Below the pieces are notes generated by a model. That model was not told the DNA's origin. It worked only from the letters and a program-made list of their open reading frames with translations, and made no database searches. From NCBI GenBank assembly GCA_001874325.1, contig MPCW01000006.1, forward strand, positions 99,183-163,182: DNA of 64,000 nucleotides, given 5' to 3'. Shown piece after piece: positions 46,965 through 56,418 of the stretch; within the stretch, counting starts at the first letter, position 1, and every line of letters starts with the position of its first letter. Origin of the DNA: Flavobacterium sp. MedPE-SWcel (GTDB lineage: Bacteria > Bacteroidota > Bacteroidia > Flavobacteriales > Flavobacteriaceae). Position numbers and translations under genes: made by a program.

Positions 46965-47567
46965 TTACTTAACCACAAGCTCTTCTTCAAACAAGAGCTT
47001 TATGTTTTCATAAGAGTTTGTAAGAGCTTCTTTAATTTCTTCTGGATTTAACCAAGCTACTTTCTCAATCCCCTCTTCTTCCTGCCCTTGAAGCTTACCC
47101 GTGTATGAAGTTTTCATTTCATACCAGTATGTTATTTTCAATTTATATTGCCCGTTACGTTTAAAAACATGGTATGTTTTTGGTAACTTCTTTACTATTT
47201 TAAGTTTTTTAACCCCTGTCTCCTCCTCTACTTCACGTATAGCAGTTTCTTCCATCTCTTCACCCTTCTCTACACCTCCTTTGGGCAAATCCCATTTTCC
47301 GTTTCTAAAAATAAAAAGTACTTCCCCTTTATCATTATAAACCAATCCTCCACCCGCTTTTGCAACAGGTATTTTTTCTTTCATTTTCTTTAAAATGGCC
47401 TTTTCATCAGGATAATATAAAAAAGCTTTCCCTACTTTATTATTAAACATTTTTACTATTAACTGTTCAATATCTACAGTCTCCAATAAAAATATCTGAA
47501 AATCGGTTTCCTTTTCAACTTTATTTGTTAAGAAAAGCGGTTTATCGTTTACAAAAACTTTATACAT
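46965..47567 (-). CDS. NUDIX hydrolase
   Basis: GGVEKGEEMEETAIREVEEETGV Nudix box; start reassigned to MYKVFVNDKPLFL. Confidence 0.9.
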   Translation of the reverse strand: MYKVFVNDKPLFLTNKVEKETDFQIFLLETVDIEQLIVKMFNNKVGKAFLYYPDEKAILKKMKEKIPVAKAGGGLVYNDKGEVLFIFRNGKWDLPKGGVEKGEEMEETAIREVEEETGVKKLKIVKKLPKTYHVFKRNGQYKLKITYWYEMKTSYTGKLQGQEEEGIEKVAWLNPEEIKEALTNSYENIKLLFEEELVVK

Positions 47568-47574
47568 TTGCAAT

Positions 47575-48216
47575 ATGATTTTTAACACAACTACAGCCGA
47601 GAAAACCGCCGAATTGCTTTTACAAATAAACGCAATTAAATTAAATCCTAAAAATCCTTTTACATGGGCTTCAGGATGGAAATCACCAATATACTGTGAC
47701 AACAGGATAACCCTTTCATTTCCAGAAGTAAGAAATTATATTAGAGAAGAATTTTCTCGTAATATAGAAACACTTTATGGAAAACCTGACGTTATTGCAG
47801 GTGTAGCCACAGGTGCTATTGGTATTGGTATGCTTGTTGCAGACTGTATGGGGCTTCCTTTTGTATATGTACGCCCAGAGGCTAAAAAGCATGGAAGACA
47901 AAATCAAATAGAAGGTTTTCTAGAAAAAGGACAAAATGTAGTCGTAGTAGAAGACTTAATCAGTACCGGTAACAGTAGCTTACAGGCTGTAGAAGCACTT
48001 AAAGCAGCAGGAGCTAATGTAAAAGGTATGGTAGCTATATTTACTTATGGTTTTGATGTATCTGTAGAAAACTTTAAAAAAGCAGATATACAACTAAACA
48101 CATTAGGTAATTATGATACCCTTTTAGACCTTGCTGTCACAAAAGAATATATTACTGGAGAAGAGTTAGAGACTCTTAAAGAATGGAGAAAAAATCCTTC
48201 AGTATGGGGACAATAA
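47575..48216 (+). CDS. pyrE: Orotate phosphoribosyltransferase
   Basis: FTWASGWKSPIYCDNRITLSFPEVR, VVVVEDLISTGNSSLQAVEAL. Confidence 0.95.
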   Translation: MIFNTTTAEKTAELLLQINAIKLNPKNPFTWASGWKSPIYCDNRITLSFPEVRNYIREEFSRNIETLYGKPDVIAGVATGAIGIGMLVADCMGLPFVYVRPEAKKHGRQNQIEGFLEKGQNVVVVEDLISTGNSSLQAVEALKAAGANVKGMVAIFTYGFDVSVENFKKADIQLNTLGNYDTLLDLAVTKEYITGEELETLKEWRKNPSVWGQ

Positions 48217-48249
48217 GTCCAAATCACTTAAAACAAAACATTTACTAAT

Positions 48250-48642
48250 ATGAATTTAGAAAGCCCAAAAGTTAAGGTTGAAAAATCTTCACAACATATT
48301 TTTGATTCGTTATCAGACATAAAGAATTTTGAAAAATTAATGCCTGACAATATTGCAAAGTTTGAAATGACAGGAGATGACTCTTTTATTTTTGCTCTTA
48401 AAGGTATGCCTGAGATTAAATTAAAAATGAAAGAAAAAGTAGCTCCTTCTAAAGTTGTATTAGGGTCTGCAAGCGATAAGCTTCCTTTTACACTTACAGG
48501 AAATATAAATACACTATCAGATACTTCTAGTGAAGTACAACTTCAGTTTGAAGGGCAATTTAATGCCATGATGGGTATGATGGTTAAAGGACCTATAACT
48601 AAGTTTATAGAAACATTAGCTAATAGTATGCACAAGCTTTAA
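48250..48642 (+). CDS. SRPBCC (START-like) family protein
   Basis: Polyketide-cyclase-like pattern SSQHIFDSLSDIKNFEKLMPDNIAKF. Confidence 0.75.
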   Translation: MNLESPKVKVEKSSQHIFDSLSDIKNFEKLMPDNIAKFEMTGDDSFIFALKGMPEIKLKMKEKVAPSKVVLGSASDKLPFTLTGNINTLSDTSSEVQLQFEGQFNAMMGMMVKGPITKFIETLANSMHKL

Positions 48643-48660
48643 AATATAATATTACCATCT

Positions 48661-48696
48661 TAAAAGCCTTTTAGTTTAAACTAAAAGGCTTTTTTA
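48661..48696. terminator. Rho-independent terminator
   Basis: TAAAAGCCTTTTAGTTTAAACTAAAAGGCTTTTTTA. Confidence 0.85.
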
Positions 48697-48724
48697 TTAC
48701 TTTTAAACAAAAACAACTTATATC

Positions 48725-49219
48725 ATGAAAAAAATATTATCACTAGTATTATTACTGTCTGTTGCTATAATTCATGCACAATCTACAGACGATAAAATAA
48801 ATAATATATTATTACAGCAAGCTAGTGAAATGGGAAAATCTTTTATAAATGGTGACTACCCTACTTTTGCTAAATTTACCCACCCCACTATTGTTACAAT
48901 GATGGGAGGAGAAGAAAAGTTAATTGCTGAAGCCGCTAGAAGTTTTGATTTAATAAAATCTGAAGGTGTAATATTTGTTAGTGCTGATTATAAAAATCCA
49001 TCAGCTATTATAACACATGAAGATCAATTACAATGTACCCTTTTCCAGTCTATTAAAATGAATGCAGGAGGAGAAACTGTAACTGCTGATGCTACACTTA
49101 TAGCTGTATCTATGGATAATGGCGAAAACTGGTATTTTATAGATCCAACAGGTAATGATATTACAACTATGCGTAAAATGATACCAACTTTAAGCCCTTC
49201 TCTTAAAATTACTAAATAA
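48725..49219 (+). CDS. Hypothetical secreted protein (SnoaL/NTF2-like fold possible)
   Basis: Signal peptide MKKILSLVLLLSVAIIHAQ; short alpha+beta protein. Confidence 0.65.
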   Translation: MKKILSLVLLLSVAIIHAQSTDDKINNILLQQASEMGKSFINGDYPTFAKFTHPTIVTMMGGEEKLIAEAARSFDLIKSEGVIFVSADYKNPSAIITHEDQLQCTLFQSIKMNAGGETVTADATLIAVSMDNGENWYFIDPTGNDITTMRKMIPTLSPSLKITK

Positions 49220-49261
49220 TGTTTTATAAAAAAAATTGATTCCCATATTAAAACTATACTT

Positions 49262-49957
49262 ATGAAGGACATAAATGACTACGAAATACATCACGATATT
49301 GAAGACGAAATGAGTGAACATGAACTCATTGAAATTCAAATAGGTACATTAAATTTACCTACAGGAAAAATTATAGTTGCTGATCCTTTCTTTACACTAG
49401 AACAAAAGCCATTTATTCGTACAGTAGCCCCAAACAAATACCCTGTATATGCTTATATGGCTAAGATTGATGAAATGCATCACAGAATAGCATATGTAAA
49501 AATTAAATTTCAAGAAAACGACGCTTCTAAATGGATTCTAGCTCTTACTGATGACCTTACTACAGAAGAAATGAATGATCTTGATGAAGGTGAATTTTAC
49601 GGCTTTCCTGTAGAATCAGGCTTAGCTTGCTTTCTTGATGAAGAAACTAACAATGAATTGGTAACAAAAATAAATACTCTATTAGAAAAAGATCCTGAAG
49701 CTAATTACTATGATGCTGTATTAGCAAAGGAGTTTAAAGAATACTCTGGTAAAAATGAATACTCTAGGGTATTAGGTGACTGGAACGACCACCACCCTAA
49801 TAAAGACTCTGAAAACAATGCTATAATGTGCGCTTCAGGTTGGGGTGATGGATATTACCCGTCTTATTGGGGACTTAATGAAAATGATGATACAATAGAG
49901 TTAGTTCTCGATTTTCTTATTAATGAATTTGATGAAGACAATGAATTAGAGTCTTAA
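49262..49957 (+). CDS. DUF4241 domain protein
   Basis: GTLNLPTGKIIVADPF; CASGWGDGYYPSYWGLNENDDTIELVLDF. Confidence 0.75.
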   Translation: MKDINDYEIHHDIEDEMSEHELIEIQIGTLNLPTGKIIVADPFFTLEQKPFIRTVAPNKYPVYAYMAKIDEMHHRIAYVKIKFQENDASKWILALTDDLTTEEMNDLDEGEFYGFPVESGLACFLDEETNNELVTKINTLLEKDPEANYYDAVLAKEFKEYSGKNEYSRVLGDWNDHHPNKDSENNAIMCASGWGDGYYPSYWGLNENDDTIELVLDFLINEFDEDNELES

Positions 49958-50682
49958 TACAAAAGCTGCACCTCCTTAACTGAAAACAATACAATACTAT
50001 CATCTTCAAGCTGTACTTCTAAATTACCGCTTTTAGAAACTCCTTTTATAATACCCATGAATTTTTGAGTATCTTTTTCAAAAGTCATGGGTATATCTTT
50101 CTTATAAAGTTTTGACATATATTTTTTCCATATATCCTCATTCTCTTTATTAAGAAGCTGAGATATATTTCGTTTTAAACTCTCAAGAATCGTAATCATT
50201 ACCCTCTCTTTATCAAATTCATTATTCATAATCAAAGCTAAAGATGTAGCCTTAGGCAATCCTTCAAATTCTATTTGATTGACATTAAGACCTATTCCTA
50301 TTACAGAATGTATTTCGCCATTACTACGAATATTATTCTCTATTAATATTCCTGATAATTTTTTATTACCTGCCAAAATGTCGTTAGGCCATTTTATAGC
50401 AAGATCTGGCACTCTAAACTGTTGCAAAGCTTCTATAATACTTACGGCTATAGCTGCATTGAGGTAAAAAATCTCTTTAACATCAAGTAATAAATCTTTT
50501 ACCAACACACTAAATGTTAGATTTTTACCACTCTGAACCTCCCATTTCGCTCCCATTTGCCCCTTACCCTCTGTTTGATGATCTGCCATCACAACAGTAA
50601 AATTATCGATATGCCTTGTTGCAGATAACCCTTTTAAATAGTCATTTGTAGAGTTAATGGCACTGAGTTTGATTATATTCAT
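49954..50682 (-). CDS. birA: Biotin--[acetyl-CoA-carboxylase] ligase
   Basis: INSTNDYLK, HQTEGKGQMGAKWEVQSGKNLTFSVLV, IKWPNDILAGNKKLSGILIE; start MNIIKLSAINS. Confidence 0.92.
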   Translation of the reverse strand: MNIIKLSAINSTNDYLKGLSATRHIDNFTVVMADHQTEGKGQMGAKWEVQSGKNLTFSVLVKDLLLDVKEIFYLNAAIAVSIIEALQQFRVPDLAIKWPNDILAGNKKLSGILIENNIRSNGEIHSVIGIGLNVNQIEFEGLPKATSLALIMNNEFDKERVMITILESLKRNISQLLNKENEDIWKKYMSKLYKKDIPMTFEKDTQKFMGIIKGVSKSGNLEVQLEDDSIVLFSVKEVQLLY

Positions 50683-50772
50683 AAAAAAAAGTAAAGTATA
50701 TCTTTTTAATATTGTTTTAAGGTTCAAAAGTAAATACAAAAATGATAACTTTGCGATATATAAAAATATTAA

Positions 50773-51144
50773 ATGGCGAAAAAAAATATAAGCAATGATG
50801 ATTTACTAGCAAATATCATCAAAGGTATAGAAGAGGTTAAAGGAGAAGATATAGATATTCTAGACTTAAGAGCTATAGATAATACCGTTTGCGATTACTA
50901 TGTACTTTGTAATGGTAACTCTAATACACAAGTAAATGCAATAGTTCAATCTATTCAAAAGGTAGTTTCTAAAGAATTAAAAGATAAACCTTGGCATGTA
51001 GAGGGTACTGATAATGGCGAATGGGTACTTATGGACTATGTAAATATTGTAGTACATGTTTTCCAACAACATATTAGAGAATACTACGATATAGAAAGTC
51101 TTTGGGGTGATGCAAAAATCACGTCTATAGAAAACAAGTATTAA
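50773..51144 (+). CDS. rsfS: Ribosome silencing factor
   Basis: DILDLRAIDNTVCDYYVLCNGNSNTQVNAI, EWVLMDYVNIVVHVFQQHIREYYDIESLWGDA. Confidence 0.95.
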   Translation: MAKKNISNDDLLANIIKGIEEVKGEDIDILDLRAIDNTVCDYYVLCNGNSNTQVNAIVQSIQKVVSKELKDKPWHVEGTDNGEWVLMDYVNIVVHVFQQHIREYYDIESLWGDAKITSIENKY

Positions 51145-51162
51145 TAAGCTAGAAAACAATTC

Positions 51163-53085
51163 ATGTCAAAAGATAATAATAAAAAGAAATTAAGCCCTTG
51201 GCTAATTTATGGTGGAATACTTCTAATGTTTTTTGCTATAAGTTATGTTACTGGTGGTTCTACTTGGAATGACCCAAAACCTACTTCATTATCTAACTTC
51301 TATAAATTTCTAGATAAAAATGAGGTAGATAAAGTAGTTTTTAATAAGTCTACCGCAAAAGTATATCTTAAAAAAGAAGCCCTTGCAAAAAAAGAGCATG
51401 AAGGGATAAAGAAGAAAACTATACTTGACAAGCCTAATGAGGGACCTCATTACACGCTTGAAATTGGTAATACTGAACTTTTCCAGAAAAAACTAGACAA
51501 AGCATTAGAAGCTGGTAAAATAAGTGATTATAACCCTGAGCCAGAAAGCATGTGGGGTGATTTGCTACTTACTCTATTACCAATACTGATATTAGTAGCG
51601 TTATGGATATTCATGATGCGACGTATGTCTGGTGGCGGTGGTGCTGGTGGCGGTGGCCAGATTTTCAACATAGGAAAATCTAAAGCTAAATTATTTGATG
51701 AAAAGAACGATATTAAAGTAACTTTTAAAGATGTTGCTGGACTTGAAGGTGCAAAAGAAGAGATACAAGAAATTGTAGAATTCCTTAAAAACCCTGAAAA
51801 ATACACTAATATAGGTGGTAAAATACCTAAAGGAGCATTATTAGTAGGACCTCCTGGGACAGGAAAAACACTATTAGCCAAAGCTGTAGCTGGTGAAGCA
51901 CAAGTACCTTTCTTCTCTCTATCAGGTTCTGATTTTGTAGAAATGTTTGTAGGTGTAGGTGCATCTAGAGTACGTGACTTATTTAAGCAAGCTAAAGAAA
52001 AATCGCCTGCTATTATATTTATAGATGAAATTGATGCTGTAGGTCGTGCTCGTGGCAAAAGTAACTTCTCGGGATCTAATGATGAACGTGAAAACACACT
52101 TAACCAGTTACTTACTGAAATGGATGGTTTTGGTACTAATACTAATGTAATTGTATTAGCTGCTACTAACCGTGCAGATGTACTAGATAAAGCATTATTA
52201 CGTGCTGGACGTTTTGACAGACAGATATATGTTGACTTACCAGATATTAGAGAACGAAAAGAAATATTTGAAGTACACTTAAAACCTCTTAAAAAATCAG
52301 AAACATTAGACACTGATTTTCTTGCAAAACAAACACCTGGGTTTTCTGGTGCAGATATCGCTAATGTTTGTAATGAAGCCGCACTTACTGCTGCCAGAAA
52401 AGATAAAAAATCTGTAGACAAACAAGATTTCCTTGATGCTGTAGATAGAATTGTAGGAGGTCTTGAAAAGAAAAACAAGATAATATCTAAAGAAGAAAAA
52501 AGAGCCATAGCAATACATGAAGCTGGTCATGCAACAATTAGTTGGATGTTAGAACATGCACATCCACTAGTTAAGGTTACAATAGTACCAAGAGGACAAA
52601 GTCTTGGAGCTGCATGGTATTTACCAGAAGAACGTCTTATTGTTAGACCTGAGCAGATGTTAGACGAAATGTGTGCTACAATGGGAGGTCGTGCTGCCGA
52701 GAAAGTTGTTTTTGATAAAATATCGACTGGAGCACTAAGTGATTTAGAAAAAGTAACTAAACAAGCAAGAGCTATGGTTACTATATATGGACTTAACGAC
52801 AAGCTTGGTAATGTTACTTACTATGACTCTAGTGGGCAAAGCGAATATAACTTCTCTAAACCTTACTCTGAAGAGACTGCTAAGACAATCGACCAAGAAA
52901 TATCAACACTTATTGAATCGCAATATCAGAGAGCGATACAAATAATTAATGATAATGAAGATAAACTTCTTAAACTTGCCGATATACTGATCGACAAAGA
53001 AGTTATCTTTAAAGATGACCTTGAAGATATTTTTGGTAAACGCCCATTTGAAAGCACCGATACTGAAGCTATTACAGAGTCTTAA
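51163..53085 (+). CDS. ftsH: ATP-dependent zinc metalloprotease FtsH
   Basis: GPPGTGKTLLAKAVAGEA, SRH ATPase, HEAGH zinc site. Confidence 0.97.
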   Translation: MSKDNNKKKLSPWLIYGGILLMFFAISYVTGGSTWNDPKPTSLSNFYKFLDKNEVDKVVFNKSTAKVYLKKEALAKKEHEGIKKKTILDKPNEGPHYTLEIGNTELFQKKLDKALEAGKISDYNPEPESMWGDLLLTLLPILILVALWIFMMRRMSGGGGAGGGGQIFNIGKSKAKLFDEKNDIKVTFKDVAGLEGAKEEIQEIVEFLKNPEKYTNIGGKIPKGALLVGPPGTGKTLLAKAVAGEAQVPFFSLSGSDFVEMFVGVGASRVRDLFKQAKEKSPAIIFIDEIDAVGRARGKSNFSGSNDERENTLNQLLTEMDGFGTNTNVIVLAATNRADVLDKALLRAGRFDRQIYVDLPDIRERKEIFEVHLKPLKKSETLDTDFLAKQTPGFSGADIANVCNEAALTAARKDKKSVDKQDFLDAVDRIVGGLEKKNKIISKEEKRAIAIHEAGHATISWMLEHAHPLVKVTIVPRGQSLGAAWYLPEERLIVRPEQMLDEMCATMGGRAAEKVVFDKISTGALSDLEKVTKQARAMVTIYGLNDKLGNVTYYDSSGQSEYNFSKPYSEETAKTIDQEISTLIESQYQRAIQIINDNEDKLLKLADILIDKEVIFKDDLEDIFGKRPFESTDTEAITES

Positions 53086-53110
53086 GGTAAATTATAAAAT
53101 AAATATTTAG

Positions 53111-53151
53111 AAAAATCTTAATTCGATTTCACAATTGAATTAAGATTTTTT
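53111..53151 (+). terminator. Rho-independent terminator after ftsH
   Basis: AAAATCTTAATTCGATTTCACAATTGAATTAAGATTTTTTT. Confidence 0.75.
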
Positions 53152-53199
53152 TATCTTTGAGTTACTTCTCAATGAATAGAAAGAATTTAATACTTACCA

Positions 53200-53802
53200 A
53201 TGAGTCTTTTTAGAAAAATTTTTGGTAGCAGCAATGATGCTACAAATGAAGAAAAGAATTCGGATTCTAGTCCTTTTCTTCCTGAAAAGCAGCTACCCGA
53301 AGATGAAATGTTTACTACTAACTTTAAAAAAAATGGTGGTAAATTTGTTTATTGTGAAAACCTTGATGAAGTACACGAGCAATTCATAAACATATTAGAA
53401 GAAAATGACTGGTTTGAGTGTGAGGCATTATGCTATGACCCTAGATTACATAGCCTTCTAGAAGAAAATAAATTATCTTACGAGAATCCTAAAACTCCAA
53501 AATTTATACTTGCTGGCTGTGAAAATCTTATTGCAAACGAAGGCTCTGTGCTATTATCTTCTAATCAGATAAAACAAAATAAGCCTAACGATTTACCTGT
53601 CAACATCATTATTTTTGCTACTACAAGTCAAATTGTAGGTAATAAAAGTGACGGACTTAGGATGATTAAAAGAAAATATGACAAAGCTTACCCTACAAAT
53701 ATTACTACCGTAAAGTATTTTGAAAAAGTAAAAGAAGAAGACTTCTTACATTATGGTAGTTCTGCAAAAAACCTTTACTTACTTTTACTAGAAGATTTAT
53801 AA
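53200..53802 (+). CDS. LUD (LutC/YkgG-like) domain protein
   Basis: PKFILAGCENLIANEGSVLLSSNQIKQNKPNDLPVNIIIFATTSQIV. Confidence 0.8.
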   Translation: MSLFRKIFGSSNDATNEEKNSDSSPFLPEKQLPEDEMFTTNFKKNGGKFVYCENLDEVHEQFINILEENDWFECEALCYDPRLHSLLEENKLSYENPKTPKFILAGCENLIANEGSVLLSSNQIKQNKPNDLPVNIIIFATTSQIVGNKSDGLRMIKRKYDKAYPTNITTVKYFEKVKEEDFLHYGSSAKNLYLLLLEDL

Positions 53803-53803
53803 T

Positions 53804-54613
53804 ATGAAAGAAAGCATAATTAGAGCGCTTTCGGGCATTGTATATATTGCATTATTAATAATTGCTACACTTTACTCTCCTATTAGTTTTACAATTTTAT
53901 TCGGTTTTTTTCTAGTGATCGCTACACTTGAATTTTGTCGCTTGATTAACTTAGATAAAACGATACCGCTTATAATGGCTGGTATTGGTTTTTTAGCTTT
54001 TGGTTATTTTATAAATAACGAAGTATTAAATAATATACTACTTAACCTTGCAGCTATTTTTGTATCAATAACACTACTAATAGCGCTTTTTAAAAAAAAT
54101 ACTCCTCCTCATAGCGATAAAACAGGTAAATTTGTAATTCTTGCAGGATATGTTGTTATTCCTTTTCTACTAATTATTAAACTTCCCTTTCTTAATGGAG
54201 GATATAATCCGAATATAATAATCGGAATGTTTATTTTAATGTGGACAAATGATACCTTTGCTTATATTGTAGGAAAAACAATAGGAAAACATAAACTATA
54301 CGAACGTATATCTCCTAAAAAAACAATTGAAGGTTTTTTAGGAGGATTACTCTTCACTATTATTGCAGGGTATATTATTAGCAGATTTTATAACTTCTTA
54401 TCACCTACATCATGGATGATAACAGCTATAATACTAGTAATTTTCGGAAGTTTAGGAGACTTAGTAGAGTCTAAATTTAAAAGAAACGCTGGAGTAAAAG
54501 ACAGCGGAGCCATAATGCCTGGCCACGGAGGTATATTAGACAGGTTAGATAGTATTATATTTGCTATACCTTTCTTATTTTTGTATTATCAAATTATAAA
54601 TTATGTTTCATAA
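53804..54613 (+). CDS. cdsA: Phosphatidate cytidylyltransferase
   Basis: GKHKLYERISPKKTIEGFLGG, GDLVESKFKRNAGVKDSGAIMPGHGGILDRLDS. Confidence 0.95.
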   Translation: MKESIIRALSGIVYIALLIIATLYSPISFTILFGFFLVIATLEFCRLINLDKTIPLIMAGIGFLAFGYFINNEVLNNILLNLAAIFVSITLLIALFKKNTPPHSDKTGKFVILAGYVVIPFLLIIKLPFLNGGYNPNIIIGMFILMWTNDTFAYIVGKTIGKHKLYERISPKKTIEGFLGGLLFTIIAGYIISRFYNFLSPTSWMITAIILVIFGSLGDLVESKFKRNAGVKDSGAIMPGHGGILDRLDSIIFAIPFLFLYYQIINYVS

Positions 54614-55256
54614 AGAAGGAGCTAAGATTATCATGATTGCCTTAACAGTAACCGTAGCGGTTGTACTGTTAACAGAACACTATATAGAAACCTTATGGCT
54701 TTTAAAAGCACTACAAGTACTCACACTAATATTTTTAGTGCTTATACTTCAGTTTTTTAGAAATCCAAAACGTATTGTAGAAGTTACAGATCATAATATT
54801 ATAGCGCCAGTAGATGGTAAAGTAGTAGTTATTGAAGAAGTTTATGAATCTGAATATTTTAAAGATCAAAGGCTACAAGTTTCTATCTTTATGTCACCAA
54901 TAAACGTACACGTGACTCGTTATGCTCTTAATGGGCTTGTAAAGTTTAGTAAATACCATCCAGGTAAATACCTTGTGGCATGGCACCCAAAAGCTAGTGA
55001 AGAAAATGAACGTACTACTGTTGTTATAGAAAATACATTATTTGGCGAGGTCTTATATAGACAAATTGCTGGTGCATTAGCTAGACGTATCGTAAATTAT
55101 GCTAAAGAAGGTATGCAAGTAGTTCAAGGTACAGATGCTGGGTTTATAAAATTTGGATCGCGAGTAGATTTATTTTTACCTATTGGTACTGATGTTAAGG
55201 TAAAACTAAATGAGAAAGCAATAGGAGGAAAAACAATAATAGCAACAAAAGCATAA
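54603..55256 (+). CDS. psd: Phosphatidylserine decarboxylase family protein
   Basis: QFFRNPKR, IAPVDGKVV, FMSPINVHVTR, FIKFGSRVDLFLP self-cleavage GS site. Confidence 0.93.
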   Translation: MFHKEGAKIIMIALTVTVAVVLLTEHYIETLWLLKALQVLTLIFLVLILQFFRNPKRIVEVTDHNIIAPVDGKVVVIEEVYESEYFKDQRLQVSIFMSPINVHVTRYALNGLVKFSKYHPGKYLVAWHPKASEENERTTVVIENTLFGEVLYRQIAGALARRIVNYAKEGMQVVQGTDAGFIKFGSRVDLFLPIGTDVKVKLNEKAIGGKTIIATKA

Positions 55257-55526
55257 ATGCAGAAACAAGAAAAAGATCTTGACACTCTTTTTTTAGAAGC
55301 TTATGAAAAAGCATCGAATATGACAAAGGCATTACCGCCTGATGTTATGCTAAAGATATATGCTTATTATAAACAAGCTACACATGGTGTAGTACAAGTG
55401 CAGCAATTTCAAAAAATTGATTTGAGAGATGGCTTCAAAATGAATGCTTGGATGCAAGTAAAGCATTTATCTATAGATGAAGCTAAAAGACTATATATCG
55501 AAATGATTGATTCGGTAACTAAATAA
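55257..55526 (+). CDS. Acyl-CoA-binding protein (ACBP)
   Basis: LPPDVMLKIYAYYKQATHG, GFKMNAWMQVKHLSIDEAKRLYIEMI. Confidence 0.88.
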   Translation: MQKQEKDLDTLFLEAYEKASNMTKALPPDVMLKIYAYYKQATHGVVQVQQFQKIDLRDGFKMNAWMQVKHLSIDEAKRLYIEMIDSVTK

Positions 55527-55538
55527 ACAACCGTAACT

Positions 55539-56309
55539 ATGAAAAAAATAAAGATTTTTGCTTCTGCACTAGTTGTAATGGCTACATTACAATCATGTAA
55601 AGAAGAAAGTAAACTTGAAGAGATTGTAGAAATTCCAGAACCAAGAGAGGAAGCTCCAATAATGGGAAATCCTGATGATGTAAAAGCAGATGAAGGAACT
55701 TTTCAGGTAGCAAAGTTATCGTATACTTATGATGCGCTTGCACCACATGTTGACGCTAAGACTATGGAGGTACATTATTCTAAACATTACCTTGGTTATA
55801 CAAACAAGCTAAACAAAGCAATTAAAGGAACTGACCTTGAAGATAAAACTATAGAAGAGATTTTAACAAGTCTTAATATGGAAAATACTGCTGTAAGAAA
55901 CAATAGTGGTGGTTACTATAACCATAGTTTATTTTGGGAGGTAATGAGTCCTAATGGTGGCGGAGAACCTAAAGATGCCCTTGCTAAAGCAATAAAAGAA
56001 GCTTTCGGATCTTTTGAAAACTTTAAAAGTGAATTTACAACAGCAGCCTCAAAACAATTTGGTTCAGGTTGGGCATGGTTAGTAGTAAATAAAGATGGTA
56101 AACTAGCTGTCACAAATACTCCAAATCAAGACAACCCACTGATGCCTAATGCTACTATAGCTGGTCAACCCATACTTACACTTGATGTTTGGGAACACGC
56201 TTATTATCTAAACTATCAAAACAAAAGAACTGATTATATAAACGCATTTTATAATGTAATAAATTGGGATGTTGTTACTAATAAATATGATGCAGCAATA
56301 GTCAAATAA
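55539..56309 (+). CDS. Superoxide dismutase (Fe/Mn) with predicted lipoprotein signal
   Basis: Lipobox ATLQSC; YDALAPHVDAKTMEVHYSKHYLGY, NNSGGYYNHSLFWEVM, DVWEHAYYLNYQNKR. Confidence 0.92.
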   Translation: MKKIKIFASALVVMATLQSCKEESKLEEIVEIPEPREEAPIMGNPDDVKADEGTFQVAKLSYTYDALAPHVDAKTMEVHYSKHYLGYTNKLNKAIKGTDLEDKTIEEILTSLNMENTAVRNNSGGYYNHSLFWEVMSPNGGGEPKDALAKAIKEAFGSFENFKSEFTTAASKQFGSGWAWLVVNKDGKLAVTNTPNQDNPLMPNATIAGQPILTLDVWEHAYYLNYQNKRTDYINAFYNVINWDVVTNKYDAAIVK

Positions 56310-56329
56310 ATACACCTATTTTAAAGACT

Positions 56330-56355
56330 AATCCGCCTTAATGGCGGATTTTCTT
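56330..56355. terminator. Rho-independent terminator
   Basis: AATCCGCCTTAATGGCGGATTTTCTTTT. Confidence 0.75.
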
Positions 56356-56418
56356 TTATATGATCTTGTTTGTTTAAAAAAAAAAGTAGATTTTTGAAAC
56401 ACTTAACTATATCTTAAA

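Noticed and set aside
51528-52508. 326-aa minus-strand ORF opposite ftsH
   Set aside because: Antisense to the conserved FtsH ATPase; low-complexity Ser/Pro-rich product without a recognisable family, a shadow ORF
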